Assembly: GCA_902462325.1 (NCBI GenBank)
Contig: CABQBF010000055.1
Coordinates: forward strand, 1-14,576
Origin: an uncultured Peptococcaceae bacterium
GTDB taxonomy: Bacteria; Bacillota; Peptococcia; Peptococcales; Peptococcaceae
Reading direction: 5' to 3'
Length of the DNA: 14,576 nucleotides
How positions within the stretch are numbered: position 1 is the stretch's first letter; every line of letters starts with the position of its first letter. Of the stretch, positions 1 to 7,033 are shown piece after piece. A model generated the notes under the pieces. That model did no database searches. It worked only from the letters and a program-made list of their open reading frames with translations, and was not told where the DNA came from. A program made the position numbers and the translations under genes.

Positions 1-92
1 CCACCATCGCAATGGAAGAAGGGTTACGTTTCGCTATCCGTGAAGGTGGCCGTACTGTAGGTTCTGGCGTTGTTTCCAGCATCATTGAATAA
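1..92 (+). CDS. tuf: Elongation factor Tu, C-terminal end (partial)
   Basis: Only the last 29 residues plus the stop codon (90-92) are inside the window; the reading frame begins at base 3. The translation contains GLRFAIREGGRTVGSGVV and ends SSIIE, the highly conserved end of domain 3 of bacterial EF-Tu, the GTPase that delivers aminoacyl-tRNA to the ribosome. Arginine codons are mostly CGT, as expected for a very highly expressed gene. An intrinsic terminator follows 33 bases after the stop, so the genes downstream are not simply read from the tuf transcript. Identification is firm; the rest of the gene lies to the left of the window. Confidence 0.97.
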   Translation, partial: TIAMEEGLRFAIREGGRTVGSGVVSSIIE

Positions 93-124
93 TCAGCGTT
101 GACAGCTTAGTATATCGTAATTAG

Positions 125-155
125 AACGAGCAGGGCAGAAACTCCTGCTCGTTTT
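125..155 (+). terminator. Intrinsic terminator after tuf
   Basis: A perfect 10-bp stem (125-134 with 144-153, core CGAGCAGG/CCTGCTCG) closes a 9-nt loop and runs into TTTT at 152-155. This is a standard rho-independent terminator. It separates tuf from the accessory genes and from rpmG far to the right. Confidence 0.93.
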
Positions 156-223
156 ATATTATGTAAAATGTGCAATATGTGACAAAAAAAATTTGTAACC
201 AGAATAAGGGCTAGGCAGATGTT

Positions 224-264
224 TTGTTATCCGTGCAGTTTGTTTTGCTCTATAATTTTTATAG
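224..264 (+). promoter_or_regulatory. Candidate promoter of the GH3-like operon
   Basis: A perfect -10 hexamer TATAAT lies at 251-256, about 40 bases before the GTG start. No good -35 sits at 16-18 bp: the region 227-233 reads TTATCCG, and the better TTGTTA at 224-229 is 21 bp away. The -10 is embedded in a short palindrome, CTATAA (250-255) and TTATAG (259-264). A strong -10 with a poor -35 is typical of activator-dependent promoters, which would fit one of the two LysR proteins nearby; that link is inference. Confidence 0.5.
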
Positions 265-294
265 AACATATAGATAGTTTTAGGGGGAAACAAA

Positions 295-1911
295 GTGGAA
301 GCTGAAAAAAAGAGAGTTCCGGAAATCGTTTCTGAACAACTGATGTATTATTATCAACATGGTTTACAATCACTTTTTGATATGGGAACGACCATGCAGG
401 ATAATGTTTTGATGGATATTATAGAATTAGGAAAAAACAGCTTATATGCAAAAGAGCATGGCTTTTCAGATATTCAAACAAAAGAAGATTTTTCTTTGAA
501 AGTACCAGTTTCAGAATATGAGGATTATCGTGCATACGTTACGGAAAACATGAAAAATGATGCAAAGCAGTTATCGGAATTGAAAACGGAATATTATTTA
601 CTGTCCACTGGTTATTCCAATCAAGGTAAATGTTATGCAGAGACACACTTAGGCGCTTTGGCCAGACAGGTGAGTATTGATATTTGGAATATGATGTTGG
701 CGAAAACAGTGCCAATTATGACGGATCCAAATGTGAAAATGCTGGCGGTAACCAATTGTTCGCCGTTGGAAAAAGCTGAAAATGGAAAAGCTGTACGCAG
801 GACCTCGGGGCAGGCGGCCAAGGGCTTATGGGAAAATCATCCACAGTTTTATGTATATCCCTATGAATTTTTGGAAGCAAACATGTCTGATGATGATAGA
901 GACTATTTAACCGCAGTATATACGCTAAAAGAAAAACATTTTAATATGCTCTTCTGCAATAATTTAGCCTATTTTGGCGTCATTTTGGATTGGATTGAGA
1001 AATGTCCGCAACAGATGATTGCCGACATTGGTACAGGCCATATGACAGCCAATATTTCCGATCAGGACAGAACAATTTTAGAAGCTACCTTTCAGGCGGA
1101 TGAGGAACGGGCAGCAGAATTGCAGAAGCTTTTAGCAGAAAAGGGAAAATTGCTTGTACAGGATATTTGGCCTGATTTTGTTTTTGTTGGAGCATGGCTT
1201 TCCGGCAGTGTTGGACGTTTGGCAAAGGACGTTATGCGCCGTTTGCCGGATACAATGCAATATATTTCTGAAAGCTACGGTTCCAGCGAAGCAATGTATA
1301 ATATTCCCACAGATTTTAACTGTCCATATGGGCCGGCAGCGGTATATTCTTGTTATTTTGAATTTTTAAGCCTAGATGGCAGTGGCCAAATTGTAGACAT
1401 GGCCCATGTAGAGGATGGGCAGTATTATGAGCTGCTGATTACAACTTATTCGGGGCTGTATCGATATAACTTGCATGATATTGTGCGAATTCAGGGCTTT
1501 ACAGGAACAACGGCCAATATAGAATTCTGTTGCAGAAGCACAGAAGTATTTATTGTAAACCAGAAACGTGTTTACGGATATGAATTGACGCAATTCATTG
1601 AACAGGCGGAGGCAGCTTTTGGCTGCTTTATTAGCTTTTATCAAGGCTTGGCGGAGGCTGGAAAGCTATCCATTGTGGTACAGCCTGCTGATGAACAGTT
1701 TGATGAAAAAGGATTTTCTGTTTGTATGAGCGAAATTATAAAAAATAGAAATCTGGAGCCAGGAAAATTATATGTGATGCCGAGAAATTATTATCATAAG
1801 TTGCTCCGTTCTTTTATGACAAACGGACGGAACATTCAGAGTATCAAATTGCCGCTGGTAGCAGACCGCGAAAATTTGCAAAAATTGGCGATTGGTATTT
1901 ACGAGATGTAA
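295..1911 (+). CDS. GH3-family (acyl-acid amido synthetase-like) protein, copy 1
   Basis: 538 aa, soluble, no signal peptide. GTG start, preceded by AGGGGG at 282-287 with 7-nt spacing. The fold is recognised from GH3-type motifs in order: a P-loop-like STGYSNQGK at residues 104-112, YGSSE at 328-332, YFEFL at 354-358, and TTYSGLYRYNLHD at 383-395 followed by the NIEFCCRSTE strand; a lysine (K518, in SIKLP) sits where the C-terminal lysine of adenylating enzymes is expected. Known GH3 enzymes use ATP to form an acyl-adenylate of a carboxylic acid and transfer it to an amino acid. Odd points: the ATP loop does not match the TSGS/T-T-G-x-x-K form, and the usual Gly before the motif III Asp is His (H394). 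It is followed 28 bases later by a paralogue (second GH3-like gene), so the two are probably co-transcribed. Substrate unknown; it may be catalytically weak or a partner subunit. Confidence 0.8.
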   Translation: MEAEKKRVPEIVSEQLMYYYQHGLQSLFDMGTTMQDNVLMDIIELGKNSLYAKEHGFSDIQTKEDFSLKVPVSEYEDYRAYVTENMKNDAKQLSELKTEYYLLSTGYSNQGKCYAETHLGALARQVSIDIWNMMLAKTVPIMTDPNVKMLAVTNCSPLEKAENGKAVRRTSGQAAKGLWENHPQFYVYPYEFLEANMSDDDRDYLTAVYTLKEKHFNMLFCNNLAYFGVILDWIEKCPQQMIADIGTGHMTANISDQDRTILEATFQADEERAAELQKLLAEKGKLLVQDIWPDFVFVGAWLSGSVGRLAKDVMRRLPDTMQYISESYGSSEAMYNIPTDFNCPYGPAAVYSCYFEFLSLDGSGQIVDMAHVEDGQYYELLITTYSGLYRYNLHDIVRIQGFTGTTANIEFCCRSTEVFIVNQKRVYGYELTQFIEQAEAAFGCFISFYQGLAEAGKLSIVVQPADEQFDEKGFSVCMSEIIKNRNLEPGKLYVMPRNYYHKLLRSFMTNGRNIQSIKLPLVADRENLQKLAIGIYEM

Positions 1912-1939
1912 AATTGGAAAGAAAAAAGGGGATTGGGCG

Positions 1940-3616
1940 ATGTACCATTATCAGGAGGCAATTTCAAAGGCTCTGGTGGAGCAAAAAGAAATTGCAGATA
2001 GCAGAACCATTCCAGAGGAATTATTTTTAACAGTTCATCCTAAAGTTTTGTATGAAGAAATGCCGCAAATACTGGAAGATTGCGAAGCAATTCAAAAAAA
2101 AGTATTGGAAGAAATTTTATATTTAGCAAAAGACAGCGTCTATGCAAAAGAACATGGTCTTGCCGAGGTGGAAACTTTAGAACAGTGGCAGCAAAAAGCA
2201 GTGATGTCCACGTATGCTGACTATCAGCCTTATATAGAAGCGGCTTTAGCAGGCGCAGAGCAGCAACTTTATACTGGAAAAACGGCGTTGTATATCGCGA
2301 CAACTGGAAGTACTGGTAAGATGAAGTATTTTCTGGAGAGTGAGGCAGGCAATGCAGCAAAACAATTGATTATGGCTGTGCGGGGGATGTATATGAGTGC
2401 ATTGCTGCCGGTGACATTAGATATGAATGCCAAAAATCTTACCATCTCCAATTATGCCCCTGTGGGTAACGGGCCAGATGGAAAGCTGATTGTGCGTGCT
2501 TCTGGACAAACAGCTAGAAATATGAGAAAAAAGACGGGCACTATGAATATTCTGCCGGTAGAATTTTGGGAATCACCTGGAATTTCTGCAAGGGATCGTG
2601 ATTATATGATGGCAGTCTATGCTTTGGCAGAGGTGCGCTTGAGTAAAATTTTCTGCAATAATGTTATTCATTTTGGCCGGATTTTAAATCGAATTCAAAA
2701 TGAGGGGCAGCAGATGATTGCGGATATCCGGCAAGGAGAGTTTTCTGTTGCATTGCCGCCTGAGGTGCGGGAGCGATTGGCAGTGACTTTTTCCGCCAAT
2801 CCAGAACGGGCGGAAATGCTGCAAGAACTTTATCAGCGTCAAGGCTGCCTGATAACTGGTCCTGCTGATATTGCAGAAATCTGGCCCGATTGCAGTATGA
2901 TTAGCTGCTGGTTGTCGGCTGCTGTTGGCCGTGATGCTCGCGAGGTGCTGCGTCGATTACCAAAGTATGTGAAATGTTTTGATTTAGGCTATGGTGCCAG
3001 CGAAAGTAAATTGAATATTCCCACCAAACTGGGCAGCGCCGCTGGTGTTGTTGCACCTTTTGCGTGCTTTTACGAATTTTTACCGTTGGGGGGGAAAAAG
3101 CCACTATGTATGTGGGAAGTGGCAGATGGTCAGCATTATGAACTACTGATTACAACCTATTCTGGCTTGTATCGTTATAATTTGCAGGATATCGTACGGA
3201 TAGACGGATTTATTGGAAACACGCCGAACATTACCTTTTGCGGAAAAAGCAGTGAATTTATCACCATACAGAATAGAAAAATTTATGGCTATCAGTTTAC
3301 AGATTTGGTTTATCGGGCAGAAAAGGAACTTGACGTGGAGTTTGACCTTGTACAGATTTTTGCGGAAACTGATGGATTTTATTATATTTTAGAATCAAAA
3401 GATGAAATAAATTATGTTGCGTTGAAAACCATGTTGGATACATTTTCAAAGCAGGAATTTAACATCGTAAGCGAGGGCATTTATGTCATGCAGCCTGATT
3501 ATAAAGACCATTTGTTTACCCAGTACACGCGTGAAGACAGAGGCGCTTGTGGTATTAAGCTGCCTGTTGTTTTAAAAGAAAAACCTGCGGCACAGGAAAT
3601 AAAAGAAATCATATAA
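1940..3616 (+). CDS. GH3-family (acyl-acid amido synthetase-like) protein, copy 2
   Basis: 558 aa from the ATG at 1940, chosen because AAAGGGG (1925-1931) lies at proper spacing before it; an in-frame ATG at 1892 would overlap the upstream gene and lacks a site. Motifs: canonical ATP loop TTGSTGKMK at residues 121-129, YGASE at 351-355, CFYEFLPL near 377-383, TTYSGLYRYNLQD at 405-417, and C-terminal K540 in GIKLP. It aligns along its whole length with the preceding gene but carries about 18 more residues at the N-terminus. The intact loop suggests that this copy makes the acyl-adenylate. As in copy 1, the Gly of the family's YRYxxGD motif is replaced (here Q416) while the Asp is kept. Family assignment is good; whether the acceptor is an amino acid, another amine or a thiol cannot be read from sequence. 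The gene ends 4 bases before a terminator. Confidence 0.83.
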   Translation: MYHYQEAISKALVEQKEIADSRTIPEELFLTVHPKVLYEEMPQILEDCEAIQKKVLEEILYLAKDSVYAKEHGLAEVETLEQWQQKAVMSTYADYQPYIEAALAGAEQQLYTGKTALYIATTGSTGKMKYFLESEAGNAAKQLIMAVRGMYMSALLPVTLDMNAKNLTISNYAPVGNGPDGKLIVRASGQTARNMRKKTGTMNILPVEFWESPGISARDRDYMMAVYALAEVRLSKIFCNNVIHFGRILNRIQNEGQQMIADIRQGEFSVALPPEVRERLAVTFSANPERAEMLQELYQRQGCLITGPADIAEIWPDCSMISCWLSAAVGRDAREVLRRLPKYVKCFDLGYGASESKLNIPTKLGSAAGVVAPFACFYEFLPLGGKKPLCMWEVADGQHYELLITTYSGLYRYNLQDIVRIDGFIGNTPNITFCGKSSEFITIQNRKIYGYQFTDLVYRAEKELDVEFDLVQIFAETDGFYYILESKDEINYVALKTMLDTFSKQEFNIVSEGIYVMQPDYKDHLFTQYTREDRGACGIKLPVVLKEKPAAQEIKEII

Positions 3617-3620
3617 ATAC

Positions 3621-3660
3621 AAAAAAGGACTGTCACACGATGAGGTGATAGTCTTTTTTT
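3621..3660. terminator. Bidirectional terminator between GH3 operon and LysR gene
   Basis: Stem GACTGTCAC (3628-3636) pairs with GTGATAGTC (3645-3653), one G-U pair, 8-nt loop, with an A-run at 3621-3626 and a T-run at 3654-3660. The A/T flanks let it end transcripts from both sides, which suits two convergent genes whose stops are at 3616 (plus) and 3665 (minus). Confidence 0.92.
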
Positions 3661-3664
3661 GTCC

Positions 3665-4564
3665 TCAAATCAAGGAAGTTACTATATTGGCCAGTTCTTT
3701 TATAATCGGGTTCGGTGAAACTGTAGGGTAAAGCGTAGCATGATAAATGGTCTGCTGCGCACCTTCTAATGGACGTGCGACAAAATGTTTGTTATCAAAC
3801 AAGTTGGTAAATACATAACGGGGCATAAGAGAAACAACATCAATTTCCCGTAGAATGCGCTTATGAAATTCTATATTGTTGGAAGTATACAGAGCCAAAT
3901 TAGAATTTTTCTCATTGTTTTTTAAAAGCGGTACGATATTCAGATATGTAAATGGTCGTGTGACAATGTCAGCTTGGGCAATCATTTCTTTTTCAGCCAG
4001 AGGAGATTGGGCAGAAACGCAAGCTACAAGTCGGTCAGTAAGCATAATATTATAGTGAAATACAGATGCGTCATAAAAATTGAGCTGTTCCAAAAAGTAT
4101 TCTTCGTTGATGCTTAAAAATGCGACAGAGCAGTCATTTTCAACAAGAGCCGGGAATATTTCTTTATGGGAGACATCTTTAATTGAAATACGAATTTTGG
4201 GATATTTTTTCGCAAAAATTGCAATAGCTTTAGGTAAGATAATACTAGCTAGAGCAGAGGAATTCAAAATACGGATATGTTTAATGATTTCCTCGGTGTC
4301 TTCCTGTTGTTGCAAGGCAAATTGATTTTGCAATTCATCATATTGTTTAATAAAGGGATCACTTAATTCTAAAAGGGCTCTCGCTTCTTTAGTCAAAATT
4401 GCACCGAAGGGTGAGCGCTCTAACAAAACAACATTTAATTCTTTTTCCAACTGACGAATATTGTTGGATAAAGATTGTTGTGAAATAAAAAATCGGTTAG
4501 CAGTTTTAGAAATAGAATTGGTGTACTGAATATCACTCAAATAACGTAATTGCTCCAGACGCAT
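3665..4564 (-). CDS. LysR-family transcriptional regulator 1
   Basis: 299 aa from the ATG at 4564-4562. This start is chosen because AGGAGG (complement of 4571-4576) is 6 nt upstream and the protein then begins MRLEQLRYL, the usual LysR N-terminus; the open frame extends upstream to 4645 but without a ribosome binding site. A winged helix-turn-helix spans roughly residues 3-60, with SISKTANRFFISQQSLSNNI as the DNA-reading part and QLEKELNVVLLER as the following linker helix. Residues from about 90 form the periplasmic-binding-protein-like effector domain. Length is normal for the family. It is divergent from the phosphodiesterase gene at 4805 and convergent with the GH3 operon. LysR proteins commonly control the divergent gene and their own, so the phosphodiesterase is the most likely target. 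Effector unknown. Confidence 0.92.
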   Translation of the reverse strand: MRLEQLRYLSDIQYTNSISKTANRFFISQQSLSNNIRQLEKELNVVLLERSPFGAILTKEARALLELSDPFIKQYDELQNQFALQQQEDTEEIIKHIRILNSSALASIILPKAIAIFAKKYPKIRISIKDVSHKEIFPALVENDCSVAFLSINEEYFLEQLNFYDASVFHYNIMLTDRLVACVSAQSPLAEKEMIAQADIVTRPFTYLNIVPLLKNNEKNSNLALYTSNNIEFHKRILREIDVVSLMPRYVFTNLFDNKHFVARPLEGAQQTIYHATLYPTVSPNPIIKELANIVTSLI

Positions 4565-4616
4565 ATAAATCCTCCTAACCAGAGATAAAAAATACAACAT
4601 AAAATATAATAGCTTT

Positions 4617-4645
4617 ATTATAGTGTTGATTGGCAAAATTATCAT
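4617..4645 (-). promoter_or_regulatory. Candidate promoter of LysR regulator 1
   Basis: Reading the minus strand, TATAAT (complement of 4617-4622) lies 17 bp downstream of ATGATA (complement of 4640-4645), a 4/6 match to the -35 consensus. It would start transcription about 45 bases upstream of the LysR start codon. Confidence 0.5.
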
Positions 4646-4693
4646 AACAAAAATTCCTTGTATCGGATAAAAATTGCGACAAAATAAAACTGA

Positions 4694-4727
4694 TTGTCAA
4701 AAGTGCGAACAACAGATAGAATATAAT
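4694..4727 (+). promoter_or_regulatory. Promoter of phosphodiesterase gene 1
   Basis: TTGTCA (4694-4699) and TAGAAT (4717-4722) are separated by 17 bp; each matches consensus at 5 of 6 positions. An overlapping perfect TATAAT at 4722-4727 would be 22 bp from the same -35. The transcript would carry a leader of about 75 nt that contains the inverted repeat ACAGTT (4738-4743) and AACTGT (4761-4766). The divergent LysR promoter lies about 70 bp to the left, so a regulator bound between them could serve both. Confidence 0.65.
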
Positions 4728-4737
4728 CATAAGAAAA

Positions 4738-4766
4738 ACAGTTGACGCAACTTCGCGATGAACTGT
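4738..4766. repeat. Inverted repeat in leader of phosphodiesterase gene 1
   Basis: ACAGTT at 4738-4743 is the exact reverse complement of AACTGT at 4761-4766. Between them are a small hairpin GTTG-acg-CAAC (4741-4751) and the palindrome TCGCGA (4753-4758). It lies downstream of the predicted -10, so it could be an operator or an RNA hairpin ahead of the ribosome binding site AAGGAGGA (4791-4798). Confidence 0.45.
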
Positions 4767-4804
4767 CGTATAAAGTGTTTTGTATTATTTAAGGAGGAAT
4801 ATTT

Positions 4805-6862
4805 ATGGCAAAAGCAACGAAAGTAGCAGTACTTGGTGTAGACGCTATGGATCCACGTTTAACCAGAAAATATGTGGACATGGGTATTATGCCAAACACC
4901 AAAAAAATTCTGGAAGCAGGTGCTGCCAGACAAGACTTGGTATTATTAGGCGCACTGCCAACCGTAACTCCACCACAGTGGACCACATTGGCAACCGGTG
5001 CATATCCATCCACCCACGGGATTACCGCATTCTATCGTCAAGGCGGCGATTTAGATATGGTAAACCTGAACTTTGACTCCACCAAATGTCATGCAGAACA
5101 GTTATGGAATGTAACTGCAGAAGCTGGCAAAAAAACATTAGTATGGCATTGGCCAGGCAGTGCATGGCCACCATCCTCCGACAGCCCAAATCTGCATGTA
5201 GTAGATGGTACCTCCCCAGGCGGCGTTAACATGAGTTCTGCTCAGGTTGACGGTGAATTTATCGTAATGGCCAGCGAAAAGAATGAAACCATTGAATATC
5301 GTTCCGGCGCTATGACCGATGCAAAGGTTCCATGCGTTGTTACTGGTTTAGGCGATGAAAAACCAAAACAGAAGAGCGGCGGGATGGCTAGTCTGATGCA
5401 GCGTAAAATGGAAGATGGCTTTCGTCTGTACATCGTAAATCCAAATAAAGATGGTCAGGGCGGTTCTAATGCAATTCCTGCTGATATCGCATTCTCTTCC
5501 ATTAAACCGGCAGACGATAAATGGAAAATTGATGTTCCAGAAGGCGCAAAAGAATTTGTTGTATTGTTATCCGGCGGTCTAATTCGTCGTCCGGCGTTGA
5601 TTCTGAAAAACGAAGAAGGCAAATACGACCATATCGCTATCTATAAGAACAAAAAAGCAGAAGAACCAATGGTAACAATCCAGAACCGTGAATATGTACG
5701 CGATATTATCGATGACTGCATCAAAGGCGACGATATGATTAAAGCATCTCGCGATATGCGTGTGCTGGAAATCGCAGAAGACGGTTCTAAAGTGAAAATG
5801 TGGGTATCTGCATCTATGAATATCGCAGCAGATATGATGTGGTCTCCAAAGAGCCTGTACAAAGAAATCGTGGACAATATTGGTTATCCATCTCCATGCT
5901 CTACCTTGGGCTTCGGTGACTTTGAACTGATTTATGACTGCATGCATCAGTGCTGGGAACACGTTGCAGACTTCCAGGCAGATTCTCTGAACTATCTGAT
6001 GGAAAACAACGGTTATGAAGTTGTATTCTCTCACTTCCATGCACCAGACCTGCAGAAACATATGTTTATTCGCGACTTGAAAAAAGGTACCGAAAACACC
6101 ACTGCAGAACAGTATGAATTCATCATGCAGGCAATTTATAAACAGACTGACCGTTATCTGGGCAAATTTGTACATTTCTTGGATGAAGGCTGGACTTTGT
6201 TTGTAGTATCTGACCATGCTCAGGTATGCCCGACATATGGCCTGCGTGGTTTAGGCGATACCGGCTGCAACATTCAAATCATGGAAGAATTAGGCTACAC
6301 GGTACGGGAAGTAAATCCGGAAACCGGTAAGAAGAAGAGAAGAATGGACTGGACCAAGACCAGAGCAGTTGCAAACCGTGAAATGCACATCTATCTGAAT
6401 ATCAAAGGCAGAAATCAGCATGTTGTGAAAGATGCGGACGGCAATGAACAGGTTATTGACGGTATTGTAGATCCAGCAGATCAATATGAATTAGAAGAAC
6501 AGATTATTACCGATTTGTATAATATTAAAGATAAAGAAAGCGGCAAACGTATTATTGCTTGGGCATTGCGTAATAAAGACGCAATTGCTTTAGGCTTAGG
6601 CGGTCCAGACAGCGGTGATATCATCTACTGCATGGCAGAAGGGTATGAACATGACCACGATGACAGCATGGCTACAGCTCTGGGTGAATGCGATACTTCT
6701 GCAGGTCCAATCTTTATTGGCGCTGGCCCTGGTATCAAGAAAGGCTTCTATACAGATCGTATGATTCGTCAGGTTGACGTAGCTCCTACCATTGCTACTA
6801 TTTTGGATGTAAGAATGCCAGCACAATGTGAAGGCGCTCCGATTTATCAGATTATTGAATAA
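4805..6862 (+). CDS. Alkaline-phosphatase-superfamily phosphodiesterase 1 (type I phosphodiesterase/nucleotide pyrophosphatase-like)
   Basis: 685 aa; ATG after a strong AAGGAGGA site (4791-4798). The two-metal site of the superfamily appears complete: D13 in GVDAMD, likely nucleophile T55 in TVTPPQW, D415 and H419 in APDLQKH, D470-H471 in VSDH, and H618 near the end in HDHDD. Known relatives hydrolyse phosphodiesters, pyrophosphates or phosphonates. There is no signal peptide or membrane segment, so it should act in the cytoplasm. At 685 aa it is much longer than the roughly 400-aa core; the extra sequence lies mainly between about residues 140 and 400. Where the pyrophosphatase family has Asn in TFPN, this protein has Q58, so substrate recognition probably differs. 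Frequent CGT (Arg) and CCA (Pro) codons and the strong ribosome binding site suggest high expression. A paralogue follows. Substrate unknown. Confidence 0.85.
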   Translation: MAKATKVAVLGVDAMDPRLTRKYVDMGIMPNTKKILEAGAARQDLVLLGALPTVTPPQWTTLATGAYPSTHGITAFYRQGGDLDMVNLNFDSTKCHAEQLWNVTAEAGKKTLVWHWPGSAWPPSSDSPNLHVVDGTSPGGVNMSSAQVDGEFIVMASEKNETIEYRSGAMTDAKVPCVVTGLGDEKPKQKSGGMASLMQRKMEDGFRLYIVNPNKDGQGGSNAIPADIAFSSIKPADDKWKIDVPEGAKEFVVLLSGGLIRRPALILKNEEGKYDHIAIYKNKKAEEPMVTIQNREYVRDIIDDCIKGDDMIKASRDMRVLEIAEDGSKVKMWVSASMNIAADMMWSPKSLYKEIVDNIGYPSPCSTLGFGDFELIYDCMHQCWEHVADFQADSLNYLMENNGYEVVFSHFHAPDLQKHMFIRDLKKGTENTTAEQYEFIMQAIYKQTDRYLGKFVHFLDEGWTLFVVSDHAQVCPTYGLRGLGDTGCNIQIMEELGYTVREVNPETGKKKRRMDWTKTRAVANREMHIYLNIKGRNQHVVKDADGNEQVIDGIVDPADQYELEEQIITDLYNIKDKESGKRIIAWALRNKDAIALGLGGPDSGDIIYCMAEGYEHDHDDSMATALGECDTSAGPIFIGAGPGIKKGFYTDRMIRQVDVAPTIATILDVRMPAQCEGAPIYQIIE

Positions 6863-6880
6863 TCTTATGATTAAAAAATA

Positions 6881-6937
6881 GATGAGGCTACCGCATGACG
6901 GTTGAACGGACGTCATGCGGAATGCCTATCATTTTTT
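6881..6937 (+). terminator. Intrinsic terminator after phosphodiesterase 1
   Basis: Perfect 10-bp GC-rich stem CCGCATGACG (6891-6900) with CGTCATGCGG (6911-6920), 10-nt loop, extended outward by AGGC (6885-6888)/GCCT (6924-6927), then TTTTTT at 6932-6937. It separates the two phosphodiesterase genes into different transcripts. Confidence 0.93.
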
Positions 6938-6945
6938 ACGGATTC

Positions 6946-6983
6946 TTCATAAAAATATCTTTTGACAAGATTATTTTTATGAA
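6946..6983. repeat. Inverted repeat around the -35 of phosphodiesterase 2
   Basis: TTCATAAAAATA (6946-6957) is the exact reverse complement of TATTTTTATGAA (6972-6983). Inside it, ATCTT (6957-6961) pairs with AAGAT (6967-6971), leaving TTGAC at the centre. The candidate -35 TTGACA (6962-6967) therefore sits in the middle of the dyad, the layout of an operator site. No T-run follows, so it does not look like a second terminator. Confidence 0.8.
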
Positions 6984-7008
6984 CTATTCGAAGCGCATTT
7001 GATAAAAT
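6962..7008 (+). promoter_or_regulatory. Candidate promoter of phosphodiesterase gene 2
   Basis: A perfect TTGACA lies at 6962-6967. At 17 bp the -10 would be TATTCG (6985-6990), which keeps only the first three consensus bases. A better -10, TAAAAT (7003-7008), is too far from this -35 and would need another one. The promoter is therefore assigned to this region but not pinned to one hexamer pair. The surrounding 12-bp inverted repeat suggests control by a DNA-binding protein. Confidence 0.5.
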
Positions 7009-7033
7009 GTTTTTTATAGAGAGGTGAAATCTT

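Noticed and set aside
1892..1939. Extended N-terminus for the second GH3-like protein
   Set aside because: The ATG at 1892 overlaps the previous gene and has no ribosome binding site; the ATG at 1940 does.
4565..4645. 27-residue N-terminal extension of LysR 1
   Set aside because: The extension is hydrophobic, contains the predicted promoter and lacks a ribosome binding site; AGGAGG sits just before the inner ATG at 4564, which gives a typical LysR start.
4780..5076. 98-aa open frame on the plus strand overlapping the start of phosphodiesterase 1
   Set aside because: Out of frame with the real gene, and it begins upstream of the strong AAGGAGGA site that clearly serves the ATG at 4805.
5579..6217. 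212-aa open frame on the minus strand
   Set aside because: It lies wholly antisense to phosphodiesterase 1, whose motifs and ribosome binding site are convincing; its translation is rich in Cys, Phe and His with no recognisable domain.
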